A DNA stretch of 56,864 nucleotides from Candidatus Omnitrophota bacterium (GCA_018062515.1 JAGOSC010000007.1:1-56864); one strand, 5' to 3'; positions 41,896-50,535 are shown, numbered from the stretch's first letter. Translations and numbers: made by a program. Notes: generated by a model from the letters alone, not told the origin.

Positions 41896-42885
41896 ATGAA
41901 TAAACCAGCTCACAAATTAAAAGAATCACCGTTATTTTGGCCGGCCAAATTAAAGGGCGCAACATTAAAAGTTTTGGATGAAACTCAAATTCCGAACAAA
42001 GTTGAATATATTGACGTTAAGTCGACGGGGGACGCGGTTAGAGTCATAAGACAAATGAAAACGAGAGCGTTCGGTCAATTTTTAGTTGTTTTAAATACTT
42101 TTCTTTTGGAATTAAGAGCCAATCCGTCTGTGTCCGATAAAATGCTGTTATTAAAATTGAAGAAAACGGCTGAACGATTAAATAACAGCCGGCCGACATT
42201 TCCTTTTTCGGAAGTCACGTCGATTGTGATTCACTGGGCGAATGATGCTTATGAAAAGAAATTAAATTTACGGGAAATCGTCGCTGTGAATGTTGAAGGC
42301 TATTTAAAAGGCATTCGTTATCGACGATTAGATCGTGTGAATCGTATTGCCAATTTACTTCAAGATGGTGATCGAATTTTGACGCATTGTAATGTTAGCG
42401 GCGAGTTAGCGATGGCATCTAATATTGCCGTTAATCAGAATAAAAAAATTCACTATTTCGCGACGGAAACGCGTCCGTATATGCAAGGCTCTAAGTTGAC
42501 TTGTTGGGAACTTAAACGAATGGGCGCCGATGTAACTCTCATCGCTGATAATGCCATCGGTTCGGTCATGAGTGATGGATTGGTCAATAAAGTCATCGTC
42601 GGATCTGATCGTTCTTGTGCTAATGGTGATTTTGCGAATAAAATCGGCACATATCAAATTGCTGTTTTGGCGAAAGAATTTAATTTGCCATTTTATGTTA
42701 TGACTCAACCGTCGAATAAAGTGAAAACCGGCGAAGACATTCCCATCGAAATCAGAAATGCCAATGAGCTTTTAACGTTTTATAAAAAGAAAATTGTGTC
42801 CGGTGTGATCAATGGTTTCTATCCGGGTTTTGATGTTGTTCCCAATGAATTGATTACCGAATCAATACCGATCAACGTAAATTAG
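41896..42885 (+). CDS. MtnA-type sugar-1-phosphate isomerase (eIF-2B alpha family)
   Basis: A 329-residue aldose-ketose isomerase of the MtnA/eIF-2B family. The catalytic Cys165 is in ILTHCNVSGEL and Asp238 in VGSDRSCANGDFANKIGTY, close to B. subtilis MtnA positions 160 and 240; ATETRPYMQGSKLT lies between. Known members isomerise 5-methylthioribose-1-phosphate, 5-deoxyribose-1-phosphate or ribose-1,5-bisphosphate to ribulose forms. The phosphorylases before it and the aldolase after it fit a DHAP-shunt order. No other methionine-salvage gene is present. Confidence 0.88.
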   Translation: MNKPAHKLKESPLFWPAKLKGATLKVLDETQIPNKVEYIDVKSTGDAVRVIRQMKTRAFGQFLVVLNTFLLELRANPSVSDKMLLLKLKKTAERLNNSRPTFPFSEVTSIVIHWANDAYEKKLNLREIVAVNVEGYLKGIRYRRLDRVNRIANLLQDGDRILTHCNVSGELAMASNIAVNQNKKIHYFATETRPYMQGSKLTCWELKRMGADVTLIADNAIGSVMSDGLVNKVIVGSDRSCANGDFANKIGTYQIAVLAKEFNLPFYVMTQPSNKVKTGEDIPIEIRNANELLTFYKKKIVSGVINGFYPGFDVVPNELITESIPINVN

Positions 42886-42893
42886 GATGAATC

Positions 42894-43409
42894 ATGAAGG
42901 CTGAACAAGAAAAGCAACAAGATGTATTAAGTGAATTTAAAGAATCGGTCGTATTGATGCAGGGCGTATTTGACCCGATATATTTTGATTTAGTCAAAAA
43001 AAATAATTTCAAAGACGTGTTTGTCCTCGAGGGACGCCCATCATTAGAATCCGCGCAATTTTCGTGTAATGAATTGATTAAACGAAAAATCAAACCGACT
43101 TTAATTGCCGATAGTATGGCGGGTTTTTTGTTTTATAAGAATTTAGTCAAGGAAGTATGGTTATCCTATCAGCAGGTCGACGAAAAAGGTGCTCTATGCC
43201 AAATTGGTGCTTTGATTTTGGGTGTACTCGGGAAAAAACACAATGTGCCGGTTAAAGTTTTTCCTAATCCTTATAAAGTAAATCTCGTCGGCCATCAGAG
43301 AGAAATCTTTTATTTCAATGGCGTGAAGGTTGCTCCCAGCAATATTAAGGGATATGTGCCGTTGGCGGAATGGGTGCCGAGGAAATATATAACGGAGATT
43401 AATTCGTAA
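42894..43409 (+). CDS. Half-length, catalytically dead MtnA-like protein
   Basis: A 171-residue protein that aligns with the C-terminal Rossmann half of the preceding isomerase: VLEGRPSLESAQFSCNEL matches TETRPYMQGSKLTCWEL, TLIADSMAG matches TLIADNAIG, and CQIGALILGVL matches NKIGTYQIAVL. The N-terminal domain and the catalytic Cys are absent and the catalytic Asp motif VGSDR has become LSYQQ. It is probably a non-catalytic partner subunit or a binding protein rather than a pseudogene, because the frame is intact and packed between neighbours. It overlaps the aldolase start by 1 base. Confidence 0.75.
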   Translation: MKAEQEKQQDVLSEFKESVVLMQGVFDPIYFDLVKKNNFKDVFVLEGRPSLESAQFSCNELIKRKIKPTLIADSMAGFLFYKNLVKEVWLSYQQVDEKGALCQIGALILGVLGKKHNVPVKVFPNPYKVNLVGHQREIFYFNGVKVAPSNIKGYVPLAEWVPRKYITEINS

Positions 43410-44422
43410 TGGCTGATCATATTCAACAATTAAAAGATCATATCATCACCATTGGCCGCCTATTGTGGGAAAAAGATTTAGTCAGCGGTCTTAACGGTAA
43501 CATCAGCGCACGCGTGGATGAAGAAAGAATTTTGTTGACAGCGACGGGATCTTGTTTAGGTATGCTGCAGGAAGAAGATATTCTCCTCATGCGTTTATCT
43601 GGGGAAATGATTGATGAAGGAAAAGTATCGACGGAAAAACTTCTTCATACCGAAATTTATAAAAATTTCAAAGAAACGGCGGCCGTCATACACACGCATT
43701 TAACGTATACCAATGCATACTTTCTAGAGAATGCTGTTTTAAAGCCGAGAATTTTTGAGACACGTATTTATTTAGGCGAAGTTACCGGTGTTCCGCAGAA
43801 TACACCAGCGGTGACCGACGCTGCACCCGTCATCGATTCTTTGAAAAGAAACAATATTGTTGCGCTACGTAATCATGGTGTTGTCGCCATGGGATTAGAA
43901 CACTTTGATTGTTTTTTATTGATTCAAGCGCTTGAAGAAGCAGCCAAGATTGATGCGATTAGTCGGTTATATACAAAGAAGGATCAAGGTTCAACTCATG
44001 ATCAAAAAACGGAAATACAAAATCAGCCGCAGCCTTCAAGTGGAAAAAAATATGCATTATTCTCGTCGGAACAAATCGCGGACATTGTTAAATATGTGAA
44101 TGAAGATCCTCAAATGGCTGAATTAGGTCAAAAGACAAACATGACGATGGATTTAGCGGTTAAGCTGGACGAGACTGGTAAAACATACAGCTTTAGATTC
44201 AAACAAGGCAGAATATCGGAAGTCGGAAATGATGAAAATGCGGAATTTTTAATTAATGCGCCCGAAAAAATTTGGCGAGCGGTTTTTAACCGAGAAATTG
44301 ATCCGTTCGTCGCTACGACGCAAAAGAAAATGCATTTGCGTGGAGATTTCGCGAAGATCTCTAAATGGTATGCGCCTTGTTCACGCGTATTTGAATTGTG
44401 GTCACGGGTACCGGTAGAATAA
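43409..44422 (+). CDS. Class II aldolase fused to SCP2-like domain
   Basis: A 337-residue two-domain protein. Residues 1-195 are a class II (zinc) aldolase/MtnB/FucA domain with GLNGNISAR, the zinc His pair His95 and His97 (HTHLTY) and His156 (RNHGVVAMG). Family members cleave ketose-1-phosphates such as fuculose-1-phosphate or 5-deoxyribulose-1-phosphate to DHAP plus an aldehyde. A Gln/Ser linker follows; residues 215-337 resemble an SCP2 sterol-transfer domain (YSFRFKQGRIS, MHLRGDFAKISKWY), which normally holds hydrophobic ligands. The fusion is unusual and suggests a lipid-like substrate or docking. Confidence 0.82.
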   Translation: MADHIQQLKDHIITIGRLLWEKDLVSGLNGNISARVDEERILLTATGSCLGMLQEEDILLMRLSGEMIDEGKVSTEKLLHTEIYKNFKETAAVIHTHLTYTNAYFLENAVLKPRIFETRIYLGEVTGVPQNTPAVTDAAPVIDSLKRNNIVALRNHGVVAMGLEHFDCFLLIQALEEAAKIDAISRLYTKKDQGSTHDQKTEIQNQPQPSSGKKYALFSSEQIADIVKYVNEDPQMAELGQKTNMTMDLAVKLDETGKTYSFRFKQGRISEVGNDENAEFLINAPEKIWRAVFNREIDPFVATTQKKMHLRGDFAKISKWYAPCSRVFELWSRVPVE

Positions 44423-45909
44423 TGAAAGCAATTGAATTGAGACAATATGAGCTTTTTATCGACGGAAAGTTAGTGTCCGCTCAAAAGTATTTTGATGCCA
44501 TCAATCCTTCGAACGGAGAAGTTTTTGCCAAGATCGCTGATGCTTCCGTTGAAGATATGCATAAAGCCATAGCTGCTGCTCGTCGTGCATTTGATCATGG
44601 GCCTTGGAAAGATTTCAGTTTTGCTCAACGCGGAATTTATCTGAAGAAGATGGCGAAGAAGATCCGAGACCATGCCAAGGAATTAGCTGAATTAGAAACA
44701 TTGAGTGTAGGAAAAACGAGTAAACATGCGAATTTTATTGATGTTCCAACAGCCATTGAAACATTTGAGTATTTTAGTGATGTTAATTTAGAAGGTTTAA
44801 CGCGGATTAATCCCGTCGACGCACCTGTAAAAAGTTTAACCAAGAAAGAACCGCTCGGCGTCATTGGAAGTTTATTTGCTTACAATTATCCGATTATTTA
44901 TTCAGCCTGGAAATTAGCCCCGGCTTTGATGACGGGAAATTGCGTGATTCTAAAACCATCGCCTAAGGCCTGCGCTTCGGTCATGCGTTTAGCGCAATTG
45001 TTGGCTGATTGTGATTTACCTAACGGAGTGATTAATATCGTTTCGACACAAGATAATAAAACCGCTATGGCTTTAGTCAGTCATCCCGACGTCAATATGA
45101 TCAGTTTTACCGGCGGAAATAAAACCGGACAGCTCATTATGCAAGAAGCAGCGAAGACGACTAAAAAGATTTCATTAGAGCTTGGTGGTAAATCACCGAA
45201 TATTGTTTTTGCGGATTGTGAAATGGAAGCGGCTTTAGGAGGAACATTGTCGTCGATATTTATTAATCAAGGACAAATGTGTACGGCCGGATCACGATTA
45301 TTCGTCGAGGAATCAATTTATGAACCGTTTGTTAAGAGATTAGTTGAACGTGCGCGATCGCTTAAAATAGGGGACGCGTCGGATTACACGACGGAATTCG
45401 GACCAATGACTTCAAAAGAACAGAGAGATGCTGTTTTAACTCATATTAATGAAGCGGTGAAGGACGGAGCAAAAATAGCGTGCGGCGGAAAAATACCGAC
45501 GGAAGTTTCTTCAAAAGGATATTATATTGAGCCGACCATTTTAACAAATGTAAACAATAGTATGGCGATTGTCCGCGATGAGGTGTTTGGGCCGGTCTTA
45601 TGTATTTTTAAATTCATCGACGAGAAAAATGTTATTCAAATGGCTAATGATTCCATATTTGGTTTAGCTGCGAGTGTATGGACCAAAGATCCGGCTAAAG
45701 CTGAGCGCGTGACGAATCAATTACAAGTCGGAACGGTTTGGATCAATACGTATGGCGGATTTTATAATCAAGCTCCTTTTGGAGGATATAAGCAGAGTGG
45801 ATTTGGACGCGAGTTAGGCCCAGAAGGAATGCTGGAATATATGCAGACAAAACATGTTTGTATCGACCAGACACCCGGGGGTATGCCTTTAGCCGCGTCG
45901 TGGTTCTGA
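44422..45909 (+). CDS. Aldehyde dehydrogenase
   Basis: A 495-residue NAD(P)-dependent ALDH. The nucleophilic Cys is in QGQMCTAGSR and the general-base Glu in LELGGKSPN; the Rossmann FTGGNKTG stretch and the C-terminal TVWINTYGGFYNQAPFGGYKQSGFGRE are canonical. It oxidises an aldehyde to the acid. Next to an aldolase it could remove the aldehyde product, for example acetaldehyde to acetate. The start codon overlaps the aldolase stop by 1 base. No acylating-type CoA motif is visible. Confidence 0.93.
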   Translation: MKAIELRQYELFIDGKLVSAQKYFDAINPSNGEVFAKIADASVEDMHKAIAAARRAFDHGPWKDFSFAQRGIYLKKMAKKIRDHAKELAELETLSVGKTSKHANFIDVPTAIETFEYFSDVNLEGLTRINPVDAPVKSLTKKEPLGVIGSLFAYNYPIIYSAWKLAPALMTGNCVILKPSPKACASVMRLAQLLADCDLPNGVINIVSTQDNKTAMALVSHPDVNMISFTGGNKTGQLIMQEAAKTTKKISLELGGKSPNIVFADCEMEAALGGTLSSIFINQGQMCTAGSRLFVEESIYEPFVKRLVERARSLKIGDASDYTTEFGPMTSKEQRDAVLTHINEAVKDGAKIACGGKIPTEVSSKGYYIEPTILTNVNNSMAIVRDEVFGPVLCIFKFIDEKNVIQMANDSIFGLAASVWTKDPAKAERVTNQLQVGTVWINTYGGFYNQAPFGGYKQSGFGRELGPEGMLEYMQTKHVCIDQTPGGMPLAASWF

Positions 45910-45995
45910 CTGAACACATTTCAAAAGGCAATGTTGTTTATCATGGTTAATTTTATTTCAAAAATTAAAAAATAAAACGAATCATGGGAATTTAA

Positions 45996-46352
45996 ATGAA
46001 TAATTTGAAAAATATAATGTCTACAGTATCGATCTTATTAATCATTTCAGTCATATACTCGATTATGGTTATTGGATTGTCCTTGTCTATGGAATTAAAT
46101 TACACAGCTTCTTTAATGGGGCGTTTATGGTATCCGTATGTTTTCTTTATTGTTTTGACCGGTCCTTTAGCGCTGTTAATCTCTCCATCTCTTGGTATCT
46201 TTTTTAAAATATTTTATTTTCTATTGTTTACATCAATTTTTGTGTTGTGTTGCAGTTATTTACGATATAAATCGAAAATTTTGTCAATTATAGTGATAAG
46301 TCTTTGGTGTGTATTAGGATTTTTTTTGGCTCTTGATGTACCCATGCTTTAA
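45996..46352 (+). CDS. Small membrane protein (118 aa)
   Basis: A hydrophobic 118-residue protein with three to four membrane segments (about 10-30, 45-65, 68-85, 92-112). The Shine-Dalgarno sequence is weak. It sits between the aldehyde dehydrogenase and the radical-SAM gene and resembles the 122-residue membrane protein at 40001 in size and character, without obvious sequence identity. Function unknown. Confidence 0.62.
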   Translation: MNNLKNIMSTVSILLIISVIYSIMVIGLSLSMELNYTASLMGRLWYPYVFFIVLTGPLALLISPSLGIFFKIFYFLLFTSIFVLCCSYLRYKSKILSIIVISLWCVLGFFLALDVPML

Positions 46353-46390
46353 TTAAAATATGATGAAATTAATAACATAGGAGAAAAATT

Positions 46391-47860
46391 ATGAAAGTTT
46401 TATTTTTAACGCCGCCTTTGAAAGCTTGGGATTCACATGGATATCATCGGGCCGCTAATCAAATGCATGCCCAAGCCGCCGCTTATGTACGAAAAAATAA
46501 TACCGCTGACGTTGTGGCATTAGATTGCCGTGCGATGGATTATGATTGGACTGAAATGTTAAATCAGGTGGGAAAAATTAATCCTGATATGGTTTTTTTC
46601 GGAGATCAATTATTTTCGACGTGCGGCGCCGCCGTTATTTGGTATTTTAATGAAGCCATGCGGCTCATCAAAAATAAATTTCCAAACATGATTATGGTTG
46701 GAAGCGGTTTATGGTATTCGGCTGATCCTGATCGTCAAATGCGTTTAAATCCGCAAATTGATTATATTCTGATCGGTGAGGCTGAACTGACATTGAATGA
46801 ATTGCTTCAAAACTTAAAATCTAAAAAACAAGATGAACGGGATATCCCCGGGCTTGTTTCTCGACGAGATAAAAAAACAATCGTCATTGGTCCACATCGA
46901 GGATTGATTCCAGATTTAAATGTGCTTCCAATGCCAGCGTACGATTTATTTCCTATGGATAAATATGTCGGGCATACATATTGGAAACCATTCGCTGAAT
47001 TGATGACATCCCGAGGCTGTCCTGGCAAATGCCATTTTTGTTATGAATGGGCATTATATGACAGTCGTTCAGCGGCGAAAGATTTCACTTCATGGCGAGG
47101 TACGTCGGGTAAGAGAATTGTCGACGAGCTTGATGTTTTGGAAAAACAATATGGAGTAACAACCGTCGTTATGCAGGATGATGCGTTTAACAGTGATACA
47201 AAAGCCATGATCGAATTCTGTGAAGAAAAAATAAAACGCGGAAATAAAATCGGCTGGGTTTGTTTGGGACGAGCTGATCAGTGGATATCACAGCACAGCA
47301 TTTTGCCGCTTATGCGCGAAGCCGGATTGTTTATGGCTTTAACTGGCGTCGAGGTTGAATCCGATGCTCAATTAACAAAGACAGGTAAAGGCGTCACCTT
47401 AGGACAAATCAAACAAACGATTAATATTTTACGTGAGCAAAATATCGGAACGGTTGGAACAGTTTTAATCGGATTGCGCGACGATGATGAAGCAAAGATT
47501 AAAGAACGTTTACGCGTCGCTGATGAAATTGATCCCGACGTATTTGCTTTGGATTATTTGACACCTGTGCCTAATTCTCCGGATTGGCGTTATGGTATTC
47601 AGCAAAAATGGTTTGATCCCGAAACGATTGATTTAAAAACGTGGGATTTTCAACATCCGGTTATCCCGACGGATCATTTGTCCGCCGAGGAAGTCGGCCG
47701 ATTAGGCGCGTGGTGTATGCGTGAATATTATTCCAAACCGGAAAGAATTCATCGAATTATGCAAGCTCCTTACGATATGCGCGTTAAATTATGCGTTAAG
47801 GATTTTATGAGTAATATAGCCAAATGGGAAGCCAATTCCCGGGTGCAGACAAATGCTTAA
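46391..47860 (+). CDS. B12-binding-domain radical SAM enzyme (BchE-like)
   Basis: A 489-residue enzyme. Residues 1-145 form a cobalamin-binding-like domain (VFFGDQLFS, IMVGSGLWYS, DYILIGEAELTLNELL). The radical-SAM cluster ligands are Cys210, Cys214 and Cys217 in SRGCPGKCHFCYEW. The order and the QMRLNPQIDYILIGEAE segment are those of BchE/HpnJ-type oxidative cyclases and methyltransferases. BchE inserts water-derived oxygen without O2, so an anaerobic oxidation, cyclisation or methylation of the polyketide is plausible. It makes 5'-deoxyadenosine if typical. An AGGAG site stands before the ATG. It is followed by a PCP_red protein. Confidence 0.87.
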   Translation: MKVLFLTPPLKAWDSHGYHRAANQMHAQAAAYVRKNNTADVVALDCRAMDYDWTEMLNQVGKINPDMVFFGDQLFSTCGAAVIWYFNEAMRLIKNKFPNMIMVGSGLWYSADPDRQMRLNPQIDYILIGEAELTLNELLQNLKSKKQDERDIPGLVSRRDKKTIVIGPHRGLIPDLNVLPMPAYDLFPMDKYVGHTYWKPFAELMTSRGCPGKCHFCYEWALYDSRSAAKDFTSWRGTSGKRIVDELDVLEKQYGVTTVVMQDDAFNSDTKAMIEFCEEKIKRGNKIGWVCLGRADQWISQHSILPLMREAGLFMALTGVEVESDAQLTKTGKGVTLGQIKQTINILREQNIGTVGTVLIGLRDDDEAKIKERLRVADEIDPDVFALDYLTPVPNSPDWRYGIQQKWFDPETIDLKTWDFQHPVIPTDHLSAEEVGRLGAWCMREYYSKPERIHRIMQAPYDMRVKLCVKDFMSNIAKWEANSRVQTNA

Positions 47861-47896
47861 GGCCGCCTCTAAAGTTGATAATTTTTGGGCGAGCCT

Positions 47897-47935
47897 CGTT
47901 CATTTCCTTTAGGTGGAAATGACGAAAAATGAACG
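47897..47935 (+). promoter_or_regulatory. Alternative hairpins before PCP_red gene
   Basis: Two mutually exclusive stems share CATTT at 47901-47905: CATTTCC/GGAAATG (47901-47907 with 47915-47921) and CGTTCATTT/AAATGAACG (47897-47905 with 47927-47935). The longer form ends directly at the GGGAG ribosome binding site of the gene at 47945. Confidence 0.4.
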
Positions 47936-47944
47936 GGAGTTATT

Positions 47945-48223
47945 ATGAGTGAAGCGCAAACAGTACAGATTCCATGGGAAACAAAGGCGAGTGAGAAATA
48001 TATGTTAATGATTTCCAAAATTCCTTTGTTTCACCGTGATATTGCTAAACAAGTTGTTGATAAACAGGCGGTCATTAACGCTCAACAGCGAGGATCAACA
48101 CAGGTCGAAGAGGGGGATATCATTTTGGCATTTTTTTCCGAAGTGCCGATGACATTTTACAGTTTGATGATCCGCTTGTTTCAGAATGTTGGTTTTGATT
48201 ACAAAAAATATGAACCTAAATAA
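47945..48223 (+). CDS. Free-standing PCP_red-like small protein
   Basis: A 92-residue protein resembling the protochlorophyllide-reductase 57 kD subunit C-terminal domain (PF08369): W-x-x-x-A-x-x-x-Y near the N-terminus, then KIPLFHRDIAKQVVDKQAV, a short turn and VEEGDIILAFF. In BchB/ChlB this domain completes the active site of a nitrogenase-like reductase; stand-alone versions exist but their roles are poorly known. Residues 65-80 add an amphipathic helix. Its position just after the BchE-like enzyme suggests a shared tailoring step on the same product. A GGGAG site precedes the ATG. Confidence 0.72.
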   Translation: MSEAQTVQIPWETKASEKYMLMISKIPLFHRDIAKQVVDKQAVINAQQRGSTQVEEGDIILAFFSEVPMTFYSLMIRLFQNVGFDYKKYEPK

Positions 48224-48238
48224 TCAAGTGATGTCCGT

Positions 48239-49258
48239 ATGAAAATTGCCATTATCGGGGCTGGTGCCATAGGATCAACCTTGGCGGCTTACTTACATAA
48301 AGCCGGAAAAGAAGTGGTCTTAATTGGACAAGAAGGACAGGTCAAAGTTATTAATTCAAAAGGCCTAATGATCCGTCGAGCGGGAAACGATGAAGTTTTT
48401 AAAATTAAAACTTTATCAAAACTCGATCGGGAATATGACTTAGTCATTTTTGCGACGAAGACACAAGATCTTGAGGCGGCTTATTATCAAAACTCTGATT
48501 ATTTGGAAAATTGTTTTGTGTTAACGACTCAGAATGGCGTCCAGGGGGATAATATTTTGAGTAGTCATTTTGACAGAAAAAATCAGATGAGCAGTATTGT
48601 CATGTTTGGTGCTACGTATATAAATCCTGGTGAAATCATCTTTAATTTTCCTGGTGATTGGATTGTCGGTAAACCATTTACCGACAATGACCCGACATTT
48701 CATGGAATATTATCCGAGCTTAAGATGCCCGAAATTCCGATTGTTGTATCCAACGATATTTATGGAATGAAATATTTAAAATTATTTATTAATTTTAATA
48801 ATTGTATTCCGGCGGTGATTGGAAAATCCATGCAGGAAACATTTTCAGATTTGGATCTTTGTCGTTTGAGTATTCGCTTATTGAAAGAAGGATTAGATAT
48901 TCTTAAGACAGTTAATATTGAAATCGTTTCATTGCCTACATTTCCTAAGGAAAGAATTATTGGATTGACCCAAATGCCTGAAGATCAGGCGGCGGGGATT
49001 GTGCAGCAGACATTAATGAAATTAAGCAAAGAACCTTTATACGGTTCAATTTTGCAAAGTATTATGCGCGGTAAACCGTCGGAGATTGAATTTATCAACG
49101 GTGAAGTAGTGGCCTTAGCCAAAGCCATACAGCTTGAAGCTCCTTTGAATCAACAAATTGTTGATCTTGTTCACGTGGTGGAACAAAAGCATAAATATTT
49201 TACCGTCGAGGAAATTAAAGAGAAATTTAAATTAACAGAATCAGTTTTAAAGAAATAA
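48239..49258 (+). CDS. Ketopantoate reductase-family dehydrogenase
   Basis: A 339-residue ApbA/PanE-type NADP-dependent reductase. The Rossmann GAGAIGST is at residues 7-14, FATKTQD and TTQNGVQGDN mark the substrate edge, and the catalytic Lys is expected in GMKYLKLFINFNN. Canonical PanE makes pantoate for CoA and phosphopantetheine; inside this cluster it may instead reduce a keto group of the polyketide. Its length (PanE is about 300) and divergence argue for a tailoring role, but a supply of pantetheine for the carrier protein cannot be excluded. Confidence 0.85.
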   Translation: MKIAIIGAGAIGSTLAAYLHKAGKEVVLIGQEGQVKVINSKGLMIRRAGNDEVFKIKTLSKLDREYDLVIFATKTQDLEAAYYQNSDYLENCFVLTTQNGVQGDNILSSHFDRKNQMSSIVMFGATYINPGEIIFNFPGDWIVGKPFTDNDPTFHGILSELKMPEIPIVVSNDIYGMKYLKLFINFNNCIPAVIGKSMQETFSDLDLCRLSIRLLKEGLDILKTVNIEIVSLPTFPKERIIGLTQMPEDQAAGIVQQTLMKLSKEPLYGSILQSIMRGKPSEIEFINGEVVALAKAIQLEAPLNQQIVDLVHVVEQKHKYFTVEEIKEKFKLTESVLKK

Positions 49259-49269
49259 TAGGATAAATC

Positions 49270-50535
49270 ATGAAAAAAAGAAGAGTGGTCGTGACGGGGA
49301 TTGGTGTCATCTCTCCGAATGGAATAGGAAAAGAAGCTTGTTGGGACGGAATGATTAATGGCCGATCAGCTATTAAAAGAGTGACTGAATTTGATGTCTC
49401 CATGTTTAATACAAAAATCGCTGCCCAGGTGCATGATTTTGATCCGATTAAATTGGGATTAACGCGAGACGAAGCGATTCGTACCGATCGTTATGTTCAG
49501 TTTGCCATGGTCGCTGCGCGCATGGCTTTGGAAGATTCTGGAATCAATTTGGAAAAGATTGATCGAACCCGCATGGGTGTTTCATTGGCTAATGCGATTT
49601 GCGGAACAAAATATATGGAAGAAGAATTCGCGCTCGTCACCGACAGCGGAAAAAATCCAATCGATCCGACGATCGTTCGGCCAGATCTTTACGATGCATC
49701 GATGTTTAATACACCGTCGAGTGAAATTTCAGCTAAGTATGGATTAAAAGGTGTTTGCAACACAATCTCGACGGGATGTACCGCCGGAACAGATTCGGTT
49801 GGATTTTCTTTTGAAGCGATTCAAGACGGGGATGTTGACATTATGGTTACCGGAGCGTCGGAAGCGCCGATCACACCCATTACCTTTGGTGCTTTTGATA
49901 CAGTGAATGTTTTATCGGTTCATAATGAACATCCCGAAAAAGCTTCACGGCCATTTGATTCCAAACGTAATGGATTTGTTATTTCTGAAGGCGCCGGTTT
50001 ATTGGTCGTCGAGGAATTGGAGCATGCCAAAGCCCGAGGCGCCAGAATTTATTGTGAAATCGTTGGATTCGGTACTACGTGCAATGCATTTCACATGACC
50101 GATTTACCGCCGGAAGGTGACGCGAAAGCGGCATGCATCAATATGGCCCTCGAAGATGCCCAAGTTAAACCGACGGATATTGACTATATTAATGCTCATG
50201 GATCATCCACGCGGCAGAATGATGTCTTCGAAACAAATGCTTATAAAATGGTTTTTGGCGATTATGCATATAAAGTGCCGATCAGTTCGCTTAAGTCGAT
50301 GATCGGCCATCCGCTCGCCGGTGCTAATGGCATTGAATTAGCAGTGGGCGCATTAATTTTTGAACGCGACATGCTTCCTCCGACGATTAATCAAGAGTTT
50401 CCTGATCCACAGTGTGACCTTGATTACGTTCCCAATAAAGCGAGAAAGCTACGCGTCAACTGTATGTTAAAAACATCCAGCGGATTTTCAGGAATACATT
50501 CGGCGATGGTTTTACGTCGATATAATAAAAATTAG
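49270..50535 (+). CDS. Type II PKS ketosynthase alpha (KS-alpha)
   Basis: A 421-residue condensing enzyme. The triad is intact: Cys170 (STGCTAGTDS), His310 (NAHGSSTRQND) and His347 (KSMIGHPLAG), each one residue from the actinorhodin KS positions 169, 309 and 346. Segments such as ASRPFDSKRNGFV, HAKARGARIY, CNAFHMTDL and DPQCDLDYVPNKAR follow the aromatic-polyketide KS-alpha pattern more closely than ordinary FabF. It would extend the carrier-bound chain with malonyl units as a heterodimer with the next gene product. A GATAAATC spacer precedes the ATG. Confidence 0.93.
   Translation: MKKRRVVVTGIGVISPNGIGKEACWDGMINGRSAIKRVTEFDVSMFNTKIAAQVHDFDPIKLGLTRDEAIRTDRYVQFAMVAARMALEDSGINLEKIDRTRMGVSLANAICGTKYMEEEFALVTDSGKNPIDPTIVRPDLYDASMFNTPSSEISAKYGLKGVCNTISTGCTAGTDSVGFSFEAIQDGDVDIMVTGASEAPITPITFGAFDTVNVLSVHNEHPEKASRPFDSKRNGFVISEGAGLLVVEELEHAKARGARIYCEIVGFGTTCNAFHMTDLPPEGDAKAACINMALEDAQVKPTDIDYINAHGSSTRQNDVFETNAYKMVFGDYAYKVPISSLKSMIGHPLAGANGIELAVGALIFERDMLPPTINQEFPDPQCDLDYVPNKARKLRVNCMLKTSSGFSGIHSAMVLRRYNKN

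Noticed and set aside
41896..42885. A complete methionine salvage pathway
   Set aside because: Only an MtnA-like isomerase and an MtnB/FucA-like aldolase are present. There is no MtnC, MtnD, MtnW/X or MTA-specific kinase, and the aldolase carries an SCP2 fusion.
46391..48223. Bacteriochlorophyll biosynthesis or phototrophy
   Set aside because: Only BchE-like and PCP_red-like proteins occur. No bchL, bchN, magnesium chelatase or reaction-centre genes are in the window.
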